Below, piece by piece: positions 50,136-59,666 of a DNA stretch of 64,000 nucleotides (position 1 is the first letter of the stretch; each line of letters opens with the position of its first letter). The translations under genes were made by a program, and so were the position numbers. The DNA lies in NCBI RefSeq assembly GCF_001279695.1, contig NZ_LGDD01000106.1, forward strand, positions 48,754-112,753, in the 5' to 3' direction. Source of the DNA: Streptomyces sp. WM6378 (GTDB lineage Bacteria > Actinomycetota > Actinomycetes > Streptomycetales > Streptomycetaceae). The notes beneath the pieces are model-generated. The model saw only the letters and a list, made by a program, of their open reading frames with translations, was not told the origin of the DNA and did not search any database.

Positions 50136-52253
50136 TCACGCGTCGATGCGCGAGCGGTCCAGCGTGGCGGCGGAGCTGGTGATGAACTCCTTGCGCGGCG
50201 CCACCTCGTTGCCCATCAGCAGGTCGAAGACCTGCTCGGAGGCTTCCAGATCGCCGATGTTGATCCGGCGCAGGGTGCGGAACCGGGGGTCCATCGTGGT
50301 CTCGGCCAGCTGGTCGGCGTCCATCTCGCCGAGGCCCTTGTAGCGCTGGATGGTGTCCTTGTAGCGGACGCCCTTGCGCTGGAACTCAAGCAGCGTGGTG
50401 CGCAGTTCGTTGTCCGAGTACGTGTACACGTACTTGTCCTGGCCCTTCTTGGGCTGGACCAGCTCGATCCGGTGCAGCGGCGGCACCGCGGCGAAGACCC
50501 GGCCCGCCTCGACCATCGGGCGCATGTAGCGCTGGAAGAGGGTCAGCAGCAGGATCCGGATGTGCGCGCCGTCGACATCGGCGTCGACGAGCAGCACGAT
50601 CTTGCCGTACCGCGCCGCGTCGATGTCGAAGGTCCGGCCCGAGCCCGCCCCTATGACCTGGATGATCGCGCCGCACTCCGCGTTCTTCAGCATGTCGGAG
50701 ACCGACGCCTTCTGAACGTTGAGGATCTTGCCGCGGATCGGCAGCAGCGCCTGGAACTCGGAGTTCCGCGCGAGCTTGGCGGTGCCCAACGCCGAGTCTC
50801 CCTCGACGATGAACAGCTCGCTGCGCTCCACGTCGTCGCTGCGGCAGTCGGCCAGCTTGGCCGGCAGCGAGGAGGACTCCAGCGCCGTCTTGCGGCGCTG
50901 CGCCTCCTTGTGCTGGCGGGCCGCGATGCGGGTGCGGGCGGCCGCGACGATCTTGTCGAGGACGGCCCTTGCCTGGGTCTTCGCGTCACGCTTGGTGGAG
51001 GTCAGGAACTCCTTGAGCTCCTTGGCGACCACGTTGGCGACGATCCGGTTGGCCGCGGACGTGCCCAGGACCTCCTTGGTCTGGCCCTCGAACTGCGGCT
51101 CGGCGAGTCGCACGGTGACGACCGCGGTGAGACCCTCCAGGGCGTCGTCCTTGACGACGTCGTCCTCGGCGACCCGCAGCATCTTGGCGGAGCGGAGCAC
51201 CTCGTTGACGGTCTTGGTGACCGAGCGCTCGAAGCCGGTGACGTGGGTGCCGCCCTTGGGGGTGGCGATGATGTTCACGAACGACTTGAGGTTGGTGTCG
51301 TACCCGGTGCCCCAGCGCAGCGCGATGTCCACGGCCAGCTCCCGGGTGACCTCGGTGGGCGTCATGTGGCCGCGGTCGTCGAGGACCGGGACGGTCTCCT
51401 TGAAGGTGCCCGAGCCGGACAGGCGCAGCACGTCGTTGACGGCCTTGTCCTGGGCCAGGTACTCGCAGAACTCGCTGATCCCGCCGTCGAAGCGGAACGT
51501 CTCCTCGGTCTTGCCCTCGCCGTCGAGGCCGCGCTCGTCGCGCACGACGATGGTCAGGCCCGGCACCAGGAACGCCGTCTGGCGGGCCCGCTGGTAGAGC
51601 GTGTCAAGGGAGAGCTTGGCGTCCTTGAGGAAGATCTGGCGGTCGGCCCAGTAGCGGATGCGGGTGCCGGTGCGGCCCTTGGGCACGCGCTTGCCCTTGA
51701 GCAGCCCGCTGCCCGGGTCGAAGGGCGCGTCGGGGCCCTGCTCGGTGAAGATGCCGGGCACGCCCCGGCGGAAGCTGATCGAGTGCGTGGTGGTGCGGTC
51801 GACCTCGATGTCGAGGCGGGCCGAGAGCGCGTTCACCACGGAGGCGCCCACGCCGTGCAGGCCGCCGGACGCGGCATAGGAGCCGCCGCCGAACTTTCCG
51901 CCGGCGTGCAGCTTGGTCATGACGACCTCGACGCCCGAGAGCCCGGTCTTGGGCTCGACGTCGACGGGGATGCCCCGGCCGTTGTCACGTACCTCCACGG
52001 AGGCGTCGTCGTGCAGGATCACTTCGATGTGGTCGCAGTAGCCGCCCAGGGCCTCGTCGACGGAGTTGTCGATGATTTCCCAGAGGCAGTGCATCAGACC
52101 GCGGCTGTCCGTCGACCCGATGTACATGCCGGGTCGCTTACGGACCGCTTCGAGGCCTTCGAGTACGAGCAGATGCCGAGCGGTGTAGTTGGAGCCGTCG
52201 CGGTCTGCCCCGCTCAGCAGCGCAGTGGACGGAACGGACGTCTCGGCGGTCAC
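50136..52253 (-). CDS. parE: DNA topoisomerase IV subunit B
   Basis: A 705-residue ATPase subunit: GHKL motifs EIIDNSVDEALGG (about 60-72), DNGRGIP and GGLHGVGASVVNALS, the transducer domain, then TOPRIM motifs ELFIVEGDSALG and LVDADVDGAHIR, ending FITSSAATLDRSRIDA. GTG 52253 with GAGGAGC upstream is preferred over far-upstream openings of the frame. Together with parC in this window it makes topoisomerase IV, which unlinks replicated chromosomes. The long 434-base upstream region separates it from the next gene. Confidence 0.95.
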   Translation of the reverse strand: MTAETSVPSTALLSGADRDGSNYTARHLLVLEGLEAVRKRPGMYIGSTDSRGLMHCLWEIIDNSVDEALGGYCDHIEVILHDDASVEVRDNGRGIPVDVEPKTGLSGVEVVMTKLHAGGKFGGGSYAASGGLHGVGASVVNALSARLDIEVDRTTTHSISFRRGVPGIFTEQGPDAPFDPGSGLLKGKRVPKGRTGTRIRYWADRQIFLKDAKLSLDTLYQRARQTAFLVPGLTIVVRDERGLDGEGKTEETFRFDGGISEFCEYLAQDKAVNDVLRLSGSGTFKETVPVLDDRGHMTPTEVTRELAVDIALRWGTGYDTNLKSFVNIIATPKGGTHVTGFERSVTKTVNEVLRSAKMLRVAEDDVVKDDALEGLTAVVTVRLAEPQFEGQTKEVLGTSAANRIVANVVAKELKEFLTSTKRDAKTQARAVLDKIVAAARTRIAARQHKEAQRRKTALESSSLPAKLADCRSDDVERSELFIVEGDSALGTAKLARNSEFQALLPIRGKILNVQKASVSDMLKNAECGAIIQVIGAGSGRTFDIDAARYGKIVLLVDADVDGAHIRILLLTLFQRYMRPMVEAGRVFAAVPPLHRIELVQPKKGQDKYVYTYSDNELRTTLLEFQRKGVRYKDTIQRYKGLGEMDADQLAETTMDPRFRTLRRINIGDLEASEQVFDLLMGNEVAPRKEFITSSAATLDRSRIDA

Positions 52254-52687
52254 GCAGTTCGCTCCTCGCTGAATTTCAATTGCGCCCCTGGTGGGTAAGG
52301 GGTCGGCGTCGGTCGCCGGTCTGAGGGTACCGAGGCCTGGTAGAGCCGTTGTAACGCCACCCTCGCGAATCCTCATGCTAGTCCAGCGTCGCAAACATGT
52401 TCGATCCCTCGTGGGGGTGATGCGGATATCACGTTCCCATTCAGGCATGAACCATTTAGGCTCCGGGCACGTCCTCATGAACAACCGGCAACCCCGCCGG
52501 GAGGGCCAAACGAGACAAGCAACGCGAAACCCGTAAAGCTCCGCAATACGGCTCATTCGCCGCCAACCGGCAGCAGACAGCCACCTTGACCAAGAACTTT
52601 CGAGGAAAAGCCACGAGCGGGAACGTTTTCGGCCTGGTTGGATGTTGACCCTGGTACGACAGCTCGTCGAGCTAGAGAAGAGGCGAC
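52254..52687. promoter_or_regulatory. divergent intergenic region of parE and the DUF7455-like gene
   Basis: No frame here has coding bias. The stretch is less GC-rich than its flanks, especially 52370-52480 and 52590-52650. A TTGACC at about 52646, followed 20 bases later by an AGCTAGAG, is a plausible promoter for the small gene on the plus strand. I see no other structure. Confidence 0.35.
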
Positions 52688-52918
52688 GTGACTACTGTTC
52701 TGACCCCCGCGAGCCCCCTGACGGCCGCCGACCGTTGCGACCGCTGCGGCGCACAGGCCTACCTTCGCGTAGTCCTGACCAGCGGCGGCGAGCTGCTCTT
52801 CTGCGCTCATCACGGACGTAAGTTCGAGCCGGAACTGAAGAAGATCGCCGCTGACATACAGGACGAGACGGACCGCCTCACGGCGGTGCCCGAGTCCGCA
52901 GGCGACGAGGATCGCTGA
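52688..52918 (+). CDS. small DUF7455-like protein with cysteine/histidine pairs
   Basis: A 76-residue protein, GTG start with GAAGAGGCG upstream. CDRCGAQAY and LLFCAHHGRKFEP give a C-x2-C ... C-x2-H arrangement suited to bind one zinc ion; the tail is acidic and helical. The family is near-universal in actinobacteria and is often found close to the principal sigma factor gene, but I know no assigned role. A strong shared terminator follows. Confidence 0.88.
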   Translation: MTTVLTPASPLTAADRCDRCGAQAYLRVVLTSGGELLFCAHHGRKFEPELKKIAADIQDETDRLTAVPESAGDEDR

Positions 52919-52960
52919 GACCTCGCATCACGACGAGCCAGGGCCGGTCCAGGACCGGCG

Positions 52961-53000
52961 ACGGGCGGTCGCTCCCCGTGCAGGGGGAGCGACCGCCCGT
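52961..53000. terminator. bidirectional terminator between convergent genes
   Basis: A perfect 17-bp stem (ACGGGCGGTCGCTCCCC and its complement) with a six-base loop. It sits between the small plus-strand gene and the minus-strand protease gene and can serve both. Confidence 0.9.
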
Positions 53001-53028
53001 TCTCATGTCCGGCCGGCTCTCCTGCCGC

Positions 53029-53841
53029 TCAGTCCGTGGCGGGCCTGGCCACGCCTGACACCCGCGTGTACACCCCGGGGCTGTCGGCCCGTCCGCAGCC
53101 GTTGCCCCAGGAGACCAGACCGATGAGCCGGCCCTGGGCCACCAGCGGGCCACCGCTGTCGCCCTGACAGGCGTCGTAGCCGCCCCTGGGGTCGCCCGCG
53201 CAGAGCATGGTGGTCGCCTCGTACGTACCGTCCGAGTTCGGCGGGTAGGCGCGCGCACAGGCCCCGTCGTCCAACACCGTGACGGGGGCGGCACGCAGCG
53301 CCGTCGGGTACTTGCCGCCGCCCGTCGTGTCGCCCCAGCCGTAGACCGTGGCCCGGACGCCCGGCTTGTACGCCGCGTCCCCCGCCGGCGCCGCGGTGAT
53401 CACGTACGAGGCGGGCAACGGGGTGGCCAGGGTCAGCACCGCCATGTCGCCCACGTTGGTCCCCGCGTCGTAGCCCGGGTTGACCCACGTGGCGCTCACC
53501 CGGATCTCCTGGCCGGCGTTCGAACGCAGCTCGGTGCGGCCCGCGATCACCTTGAGGTCCCGCACCTGGGACACGTCCACGCCCAGGACGTCGTGGCGCA
53601 GGCAGTGCGCGGCCGTCAGGACCGTGGTGGGCGAGACCACCGCGCCCCCGCAGAACTGGCCCGCACGCGTACCTCCGAACCGGTCACGGCTGGACAGCGC
53701 CACCACCCAGGGGCTGTCCGAGATCTCGACCCGCTGCCCGCCGATGACGACCTCATCGGCGGCCGCGAGCGGCGGCACCCCCAGTCCGGTGGCCGCAAGG
53801 GCGGCCGCCCCTGTGACGGCTCGGGCGAAACAGCGGCGCAT
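53029..53841 (-). CDS. secreted trypsin-like serine protease (S1 family)
   Basis: A 270-residue exported protease. Signal peptide about 1-28 (basic MRRCFAR, hydrophobic core, AAA cut). The chymotrypsin fold has all three catalytic residues: histidine in LTAAHC, aspartate in GDMAVLTL, serine in QGDSGGP. The primary pocket residue before it (DACQGDSGG, aspartate six residues ahead of the serine) predicts cleavage after Lys/Arg. Start ATG 53841 has an AGGAGACC site. There is no obvious inhibitor gene nearby. Transcribed alone. Confidence 0.93.
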   Translation of the reverse strand: MRRCFARAVTGAAALAATGLGVPPLAAADEVVIGGQRVEISDSPWVVALSSRDRFGGTRAGQFCGGAVVSPTTVLTAAHCLRHDVLGVDVSQVRDLKVIAGRTELRSNAGQEIRVSATWVNPGYDAGTNVGDMAVLTLATPLPASYVITAAPAGDAAYKPGVRATVYGWGDTTGGGKYPTALRAAPVTVLDDGACARAYPPNSDGTYEATTMLCAGDPRGGYDACQGDSGGPLVAQGRLIGLVSWGNGCGRADSPGVYTRVSGVARPATD

Positions 53842-53918
53842 AGGGTCTCCTGACTCTCGGTGACACAGGCACACCCAGCGTCATTCAGTGAGCCGCGCCC
53901 CGCACCCGCGGATACGCC

Positions 53919-53954
53919 CGAGGGCCCGGCCTCCCAAAGGAGACCGGGCCCTCG
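53919..53954 (-). terminator. terminator of hrdB
   Basis: CGAGGGCCCGG pairs exactly with CCGGGCCCTCG across a 14-base loop that contains its own CCT/AGG pairing, 18 bases after the hrdB stop. Confidence 0.85.
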
Positions 53955-53972
53955 ACGACGTACGACCGCGAC

Positions 53973-55526
53973 CTAGTCGAGGTAGTCGCGCAGCACCTGC
54001 GAGCGCGACGGGTGGCGCAGCTTCGACATGGTCTTGGACTCGATCTGGCGGATCCGCTCGCGGGTCACGCCGTAGACCTTGCCGATCTCGTCCAGCGTCT
54101 TCGGCTGGCCGTCGGTGAGGCCGAAGCGCATGGAGACCACGCCCGCCTCACGCTCGGAGAGGGTGTCGAGCACCGAGTGCAGCTGCTCCTGGAGGAGCGT
54201 GAAGCTGACCGCGTCGGCCGGGACGACCGCCTCGGAGTCCTCGATGAGGTCACCGAACTCGCTGTCGCCGTCCTCACCCAGGGGCGTGTGCAGCGAGATG
54301 GGCTCACGGCCGTACTTCTGGACCTCGATGACCTTCTCAGGGGTCATGTCGAGCTCCTTGGCCAGCTCCTCCGGGGTGGGCTCGCGGCCCAGGTCCTGGA
54401 GCATCTGGCGCTGGACGCGCGCGAGCTTGTTGATGACCTCGACCATGTGCACCGGGATACGGATGGTGCGGGCCTGGTCGGCCATGGCGCGGGTGATCGC
54501 CTGACGGATCCACCAGGTGGCGTACGTGGAGAACTTGTAGCCCTTGGTGTAGTCGAACTTCTCGACCGCGCGGATCAGACCGAGGTTGCCCTCCTGGATG
54601 AGGTCCAGGAAGAGCATGCCGCGGCCGGTGTAGCGCTTGGCCAGCGAGACCACCAGACGGAGGTTGGCCTCCAGGAGGTGGTTCTTGGCGCGCCGGCCGT
54701 CCTCGGCGATGATCTCCAGTTCGCGCTTGAGCTTCGGCGCCAGCTTGTCGGCGTTCGCCAGCTTGTCCTCGGCGAACAGGCCGGCCTCGATGCGCTTGGC
54801 GAGCTCGACCTCCTGCTCGGCGTTGAGGAGCGGGACCTTGCCGATCTGCTTCAGGTAGTCCTTGACCGGGTCGGCGGTGGCTCCGGCGACCGCGACCTGC
54901 TGGGCCGGAGCGTCGTCCTCGTCCTCGTCGGACAGGACGAAGCCCTTGCTCTCGCCCTCGGGCTCCTCGTCGTCGCCCTTGCCGGGCGCGGCGTCCTCAA
55001 GGAGCTCGTCGCCCTCGACGACCTCTTCGTCGTCGCCCTTCTTGGCGGCGGTCTTCTTCGCCGCGGTCTTCTTGGCCACCGTCTTCTTGGCGGCGGTCTT
55101 CTTGACGGCCGCCTTCTTGGCGACGGCCTTCCTGGGGGCGTCCTCGGCCTCGTCCGCCGATACGTCCACGGTCTCGGCCGGGGCCGCGGAGGCGGCGACG
55201 GTCCTGGTGGTGGTCACGGTCGTCTTGGCCGCGACCGTCTTGGTGGCGGTGCGCTTCGCCGGGCTCTTCGCTGCGACGCTCTTGCGTGTGCGCTTCGGTG
55301 ATTCCGCGGCACTGACCATCAGCGTCACACCCTCTTCCTCGAGGATCTGGTTGAGGCTGCGCAGAACATTCTTCCACTGGGTCGGCGGAATCTGGTCGGC
55401 TTCGAAGGCCCGACGCACGTCATCGCCGGCGATCTGTCCATCAGCCTTTCCCCGCTCGATGAGCGCCATCACAGACTCGGACTCGGCGATCTCCGGCGGG
55501 AGCGTACGGGATGTGCTGGCCGACAC
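53973..55526 (-). CDS. hrdB: principal RNA polymerase sigma factor HrdB (sigma-70)
   Basis: A 517-residue essential sigma factor. Region 1.1-like start; a long Ala/Lys/Thr-rich basic tract (about 118-165, repeats of KKTAAKK) and an acidic stretch typical of actinobacterial HrdB/SigA; region 1.2 at [16 protein letters not shown]; region 2 with the core-binding [16 protein letters not shown] and the -10 element [17 protein letters not shown]; region 3; and region 4.2 [23 protein letters not shown] 55526 with a GAGAGG site is chosen. The KKTAAKK tract is also a DNA-level tandem repeat (about 55040-55130) and may vary in length between strains. Confidence 0.97.
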   Translation of the reverse strand: MSASTSRTLPPEIAESESVMALIERGKADGQIAGDDVRRAFEADQIPPTQWKNVLRSLNQILEEEGVTLMVSAAESPKRTRKSVAAKSPAKRTATKTVAAKTTVTTTRTVAASAAPAETVDVSADEAEDAPRKAVAKKAAVKKTAAKKTVAKKTAAKKTAAKKGDDEEVVEGDELLEDAAPGKGDDEEPEGESKGFVLSDEDEDDAPAQQVAVAGATADPVKDYLKQIGKVPLLNAEQEVELAKRIEAGLFAEDKLANADKLAPKLKRELEIIAEDGRRAKNHLLEANLRLVVSLAKRYTGRGMLFLDLIQEGNLGLIRAVEKFDYTKGYKFSTYATWWIRQAITRAMADQARTIRIPVHMVEVINKLARVQRQMLQDLGREPTPEELAKELDMTPEKVIEVQKYGREPISLHTPLGEDGDSEFGDLIEDSEAVVPADAVSFTLLQEQLHSVLDTLSEREAGVVSMRFGLTDGQPKTLDEIGKVYGVTRERIRQIESKTMSKLRHPSRSQVLRDYLD

Positions 55527-55796
55527 GAACAACCTCTCGAAACGATGGAAAACGGCTTCCGGCCCCGCCCAGGATCGGGCCGGAGCCGACGACCACCGGC
55601 TGGGAATGTGCCGGGGGCGCGGGCTGAACCTCGGAGCTGCACAGCGCCACGCATGGCCGCTGTATTCCCTCCTCGGCTGTTACCTCTTAAGTCATCGCAT
55701 GGTTCCGAGGAGTGTTACGCGCAATCTTCGTGGCCCGAGTCACACTCCAAAGGCGACCTAGGGGTCACAAGGGGCATATACCCCGTAATCGAGTGC
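55527..55796. promoter_or_regulatory. hrdB upstream region
   Basis: About 270 bases with no coding frame; should hold the hrdB promoter and leader. GC content drops at 55680-55790, where the minus strand contains GGGGTATATGCCCC-like symmetry (55770-55784). I cannot assign a -10/-35 pair with confidence. Confidence 0.4.
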
Positions 55797-55820
55797 GCCG
55801 GACCCCCTCCAGGATCCGGC
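55797..55820 (-). terminator. hairpin after the FadR-type regulator gene
   Basis: GCCGGACCC pairs with GGATCCGGC (eight of nine) around a short loop, about 28 bases past the stop on the minus strand. Moderate hairpin, plausible terminator. Confidence 0.5.
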
Positions 55821-55847
55821 GGCACACTACCTCCGGCGGGGCTCCGA

Positions 55848-56732
55848 TCAGTGCTCGCGCGGCGCGGGGACGACCCGCTCCACCTCCGGGTGGACGGTGA
55901 GCAGTTGACGTACGGCCGTCTCGGCCGCCATGGGGTCGCCGTTGGCGAGGGCGTCCACGATCCGCCCGTGGTGCGCGAGGGAGCCGTCCGAGGGGCGGTC
56001 ACAACCGGTGACCGGGGAGCCGGAGACCTGGAGCGCGGCCGAGACGATCCCGGAGAGATGCTCCAGCATCCGATTGCCGGCGAGCTGGATCAGTAGGGAG
56101 TGGAACTCGGCATCCGCCCGCGAGAAGGTGATCGCGTCCCCCTGGGCGAGGGCGTGGCCCATGATCTCCACCATGTCGCCGAGCCGCTGCTGGATGTCCT
56201 CACGGCCGTGGCCCGCGGCGAGGCGGGCGGCGAGCGGCTCGATGGTCCAGCGCAGCTCGGCGAGCTCGCGGCGCTGGTCGTCGCGCTGGGGGCCGAAGGC
56301 GCGCCACTCGATGATGTCGGGGTCCAGCAGGTTCCAGTCGCTGACCGGCCGGACCCGGGTGCCGACGTTGGGCCGGGCGCTGACCAGGCCCTTGGCCTCG
56401 AGCACGCGCAGGGACTCGCGGACCACCGTGCGGGAGACCTCGAACCGCTGGCCGATCTCCTCGGGGACGAGCGGGCGGTCCGCGCCGAGGTCGCCGGAGA
56501 CGATCATCTGGCCGAGCTGCTGGACGAGTTGACCGTGCAGGCCGCGGCCTCGGCTGCCTGCCGCGCGGCGGCCCACCCGGCCGAGTTCCGCGTCCCCGCT
56601 GTCCCAGGAGGGGGTGCCGATCCGGTCGGAGGGGCGCGCCTCCCCGTAGGGGTAGCGGTCGAGTTCGCCCGGGGCCGAGAGGCCGGCGTCGGCGGTGCGG
56701 GCGGTCATCATGGTGTGCGCAAGGGTGCTCAT
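55848..56732 (-). CDS. FadR/GntR family transcriptional regulator
   Basis: A 294-residue regulator. An unusual disordered N-terminal extension of about 70 residues precedes the winged helix (PEEIGQRFEVSRTVVRESLR, about 98-117). The C-terminal FCD domain carries the expected metal-ligand-type residues (ADAEFHSLLIQLAGN and AHHGRIVDAL). ATG 56732 lies in the middle of an inverted repeat that is likely its own operator. Metabolite ligand unknown. It stands alone between hrdB and the ABC fusion gene. Confidence 0.87.
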   Translation of the reverse strand: MSTLAHTMMTARTADAGLSAPGELDRYPYGEARPSDRIGTPSWDSGDAELGRVGRRAAGSRGRGLHGQLVQQLGQMIVSGDLGADRPLVPEEIGQRFEVSRTVVRESLRVLEAKGLVSARPNVGTRVRPVSDWNLLDPDIIEWRAFGPQRDDQRRELAELRWTIEPLAARLAAGHGREDIQQRLGDMVEIMGHALAQGDAITFSRADAEFHSLLIQLAGNRMLEHLSGIVSAALQVSGSPVTGCDRPSDGSLAHHGRIVDALANGDPMAAETAVRQLLTVHPEVERVVPAPREH

Positions 56733-56740
56733 GCACCCTT
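56721..56740. promoter_or_regulatory. inverted repeat over the start codon of the FadR-type gene
   Basis: AAGGGTGC-TCAT-GCACCCTT is a perfect 8-bp inverted repeat whose centre is the start codon. An additional AAGGGTG half-site lies at 56791-56797. Binding here would block translation start or transcription of the regulator itself (inference). Confidence 0.6.
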
Positions 56741-56892
56741 TGTCGGCGGGACCGCGGTGCCCCTTGAGGTCTTTGGTGAAAAGCACACGAAAGGGTGATC
56801 ACCGCCCGCCCCGCAATTGACGCTTTATCGGAAAGAAGCGGGCATTCCCAAGGGAGTTCTGGGCAGATGCTCGCTCTCTGGTCGCCGGTGCC

Positions 56893-58617
56893 TCACCAAC
56901 GGGCCCTGGCGCGCAGGCCGGTGACCAGATATGCGCAGATCAGGACGGTGATCGACAACGCGAGTGCGGCTCCGACCGGTTCGGCGACCAGGTGCAGGAC
57001 GGCGATGAGCCAGTGGTCGAGGACGTGCGGCCACCGCACCCACGCCAGGTCGCGCAGCCGGTCGGGAAGCCCGGCGACGGAGCGCACCGAGTGCCCGTCG
57101 ACGGCCTTCCTCAGGAGCGGTACGACGGCGACGGGCACGGCGAGGACCGCGGCGAGGCCCGCGATGGTGGCCCGGAAGATCCCGGCGGCGAGCAGCCCGG
57201 CCCAGGCGCAGCCGACCGTGAGACCGGCCCAACTGGCGCCCCACGCGAGCCATTCGCGCGGCGGCCCCGCCATGTCGCCGCCGTACACCAGGCGCAGGAC
57301 CTGATAGTCGACCGCCGCGGCGAGCGCGGCGAGCAGGAGGGCGGCCCCGGCGGTCACGGCGAGTTTGGCGCCGAGCAGGCCGAGCCGGCGCGGCACGGTG
57401 CCCCGGTCGGCGGCGAGCGCCGGGTAGCGGTACTCGTCGCCGAAGGCGAGCGCGCCGAGCAGGCCCGCGCCGAGCGCGGCGGGCGGCAGCGGCAGCAGAC
57501 CGGGCCAGGCCGCGAGGAGCCGCGGCAGCGGGGCGTGCCCGGCCCTGGCCAGCAGCACGGACAGGACGGCCGAAAGCGCCAGAACACCCGCAGCCAGCAA
57601 GAACGTTGTCCGTACGCCGAGGAGTCTGCGCAGTTCGTAGCGCAGGGGGCGCAGCGGGGTGCGGGCGGGCCTGCGGGTGATGGGCAGGGGGTGGGAACCG
57701 CGGGGCGGTCCGGTCCGTTCCTGGGGTGGGACGGTGACGCTCGGGCCGGTGTCGCCGATCTCGTCGGCGAGGCGGTGCAGCAGCACGCCGTTGCGGAAGG
57801 CCGTCTCCCCGACCTCCGCGCAGCTGCTGCCGTACACCGACAGGTGGTTGCCGTCCTCGGCGACCACTTCGACGGACCGCTGGGCGGCGCGCGCCTCCCG
57901 GCCGACCAGGGCGGCGAGGCGGGCGGCGTGCGGGGTGGCGACGGCGACGCGGGGCCGCAGCCGGGTGCGGGCGAACTGGGTGGCGTCCTGGTCGGCGACG
58001 AGCCGGCCGCCGTCGATGGTGACGACGCGGTCGGCGACCCGGGCCGCTTCCTTGGGGTCGGCGAAGGTGCACAGGACGGTGCCGCCGTGGCCGGCGTGGC
58101 CGCGCAGGAGTCCGTAGAGCCAGGCGTTCTCGCGGGGGGAGAGGCCCTCGGCGGGCTCGTCGAGAAGGAGGGTGTGCGGGTCGCCGAGGAGTGCGGCGGC
58201 GAGGCCGAGGCGGCGGTCCATGCCGAGCGAGAGGGTGCCCAGGCGCTGGTCGGCTAGGCCGGAGAGGCCGACGACCTCAAGCATTTCGTCGGCGCGCGAC
58301 ACGGGGACGCCCGCGACGGTGCACATCAGCTTGAGCTGTCCCCGGGTGGTGCGTGCGGGGTGACCGGGCACATCGCCGAGGAGGGTGCCCACTTCGCGGG
58401 CGGGGTGGGCGAGTTCGTGCAAGGGGCGGCCGCGGAAGTAGGTGACGCCCCGGCCCGGTTCGAGTTCGAGCATCAGACGCAGGGCCGTCGTCCGCCCCGA
58501 GCCCGGGGGGCCAAGGAGGGCGGTGAGCTGCCCGGGTCTCGCCTCGAAGGTGAGGTCGTCGACGGCGGACGGACGATCTCGGCGGGGGGCACTGGTGAGT
58601 CCGATTGCCTGGAGCAT
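56893..58617 (-). CDS. ABC ATPase fused to a membrane domain, with altered nucleotide-binding motifs
   Basis: A 574-residue protein. Residues 1-230 form an ABC ATPase domain, residues about 330-574 hold six predicted membrane helices. Walker A reads GPPGSGRTT (residues 36-44): arginine stands where lysine is needed, checked in the codons (GGG CGG ACG). The signature is LSLGMDRR in place of LSGGQ; Walker B TLLLDEPAEGLSP is normal. This is a fused export-type (ABC-2-like) layout with no known substrate. The Lys-to-Arg change and weak signature suggest low or altered ATP use. Transcribed alone, upstream gap 271 bases toward the Nudix gene. Confidence 0.82.
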   Translation of the reverse strand: MLQAIGLTSAPRRDRPSAVDDLTFEARPGQLTALLGPPGSGRTTALRLMLELEPGRGVTYFRGRPLHELAHPAREVGTLLGDVPGHPARTTRGQLKLMCTVAGVPVSRADEMLEVVGLSGLADQRLGTLSLGMDRRLGLAAALLGDPHTLLLDEPAEGLSPRENAWLYGLLRGHAGHGGTVLCTFADPKEAARVADRVVTIDGGRLVADQDATQFARTRLRPRVAVATPHAARLAALVGREARAAQRSVEVVAEDGNHLSVYGSSCAEVGETAFRNGVLLHRLADEIGDTGPSVTVPPQERTGPPRGSHPLPITRRPARTPLRPLRYELRRLLGVRTTFLLAAGVLALSAVLSVLLARAGHAPLPRLLAAWPGLLPLPPAALGAGLLGALAFGDEYRYPALAADRGTVPRRLGLLGAKLAVTAGAALLLAALAAAVDYQVLRLVYGGDMAGPPREWLAWGASWAGLTVGCAWAGLLAAGIFRATIAGLAAVLAVPVAVVPLLRKAVDGHSVRSVAGLPDRLRDLAWVRWPHVLDHWLIAVLHLVAEPVGAALALSITVLICAYLVTGLRARARW

Positions 58618-58888
58618 CGCTTCTCCCGCGGTAGATGAGACCGCTCGGCGGCAGGCCGGGGTACCGCAGCAAGATAACGCGACATTTTGGACTTTTGGTG
58701 CATGGTTGGGGCGATGTGGCCCCGGATGTCAGGCCATTGGGGGCCACGGCGGGACGAGCGGACACCTCCCGATCTGATCCGGCCCGGATGCCCAGGCCGG
58801 GATTGGGACGCCCCTGTCCCTGGCAGCCGGGTGGGCGCCGGGGCCGACGCCGACCCCCTCGGATCCTCGGCCCTCGTTCTCCTTCGGG

Positions 58889-59653
58889 TCAGACCTCGGG
58901 GCGCAGCATCGGCGGGTTGAGCAGCGTGGCGCCGCCGGCCCGGAACAGCTGGGCGGGGCGGCCGCCCTGCCGGGTCGTGGTGCCGCCGGCCGGGACCAGG
59001 AAGCCCGGGGTGCCGGTCACCTTGCGGTGGAAGTTGCGCGGGTCCAGGGCGACGCCCCACACCGCCTCGTACACCCGGCGCAGCTCGCCGACGGTGAACT
59101 CGGCCGGGCAGAAGGCGGTGGCCAGCGAGGAGTACTCGATCTTCGACCGGGCGCGTTCCACCCCGTCCGCCAGGATCTGGGCGTGGTCGAAGGCGAGCGG
59201 CGCGGGCTGCTCGCCTTCGCGGCCGAATCCGCCTTCCTGCCCGAGCAGGTCCTCGACGGGGGCCCAGCGCGCACTGTGCGCGTCGCCGCCCGCGCGCGGT
59301 GCGGGCAGGTCGGGAGCGAGGGCGAGGTGGGCCACGCTGACCACCCGCATCCGGGGGTCGCGCCGGGGGTCGCCGTAGGTGGCGAGCTGTTCGAGATGGG
59401 CGCCGTTGGCGAGCGCCGGGGCCGACGGGTCCGAGGCACACAGCCCCGTCTCCTCGCCGAGTTCCCTGGCCGCCGCGGTGGAGAGGTCCTCGTCGTCGCG
59501 GACGAATCCGCCGGGTAGCGCCCAGCGCCCCTGGAACGGTGGCTCCCCGCGGCGCACCACGAGCGCGCAGAGCGCGTGGCGGCGCACGGTCAGCACGACC
59601 AGGTCGACGGTCACGGCGAAGGGCGGAAAGGCCGACGGGTCGTAGGGCGACAT
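58889..59653 (-). CDS. Nudix-domain transcriptional regulator, NrtR-like
   Basis: A 254-residue protein. Residues about 10-150 are a Nudix domain with box GGFVRDDEDLSTAAARELGE then ETGL. The C-terminal part (about 160-240) is a winged helix (EFTVGELRRVYEAVWGVALD, then RNFHRKVTGT). This is the layout of NrtR regulators of NAD synthesis genes, whose Nudix part binds ADP-ribose. The Nudix box is complete enough for hydrolysis, although many NrtR proteins have lost it. A palindrome just before the start is a candidate operator. No nad gene is adjacent, so the target may be elsewhere. Confidence 0.85.
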   Translation of the reverse strand: MSPYDPSAFPPFAVTVDLVVLTVRRHALCALVVRRGEPPFQGRWALPGGFVRDDEDLSTAAARELGEETGLCASDPSAPALANGAHLEQLATYGDPRRDPRMRVVSVAHLALAPDLPAPRAGGDAHSARWAPVEDLLGQEGGFGREGEQPAPLAFDHAQILADGVERARSKIEYSSLATAFCPAEFTVGELRRVYEAVWGVALDPRNFHRKVTGTPGFLVPAGGTTTRQGGRPAQLFRAGGATLLNPPMLRPEV

Positions 59654-59666
59654 GCGGCGATCATAG

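Noticed and set aside
55040..55130. KKTAAKK-like tandem repeat in hrdB as a novel element
   Set aside because: Lys/Ala-rich extensions of this kind are usual in actinobacterial principal sigma factors; noted in the gene entry only.
58618..58888. Possible small gene in the 271-base gap upstream of the ABC fusion
   Set aside because: Frames there lack coding bias and a ribosome site; an AT-rich patch (58670-58700) is more like the promoter of the ABC gene.
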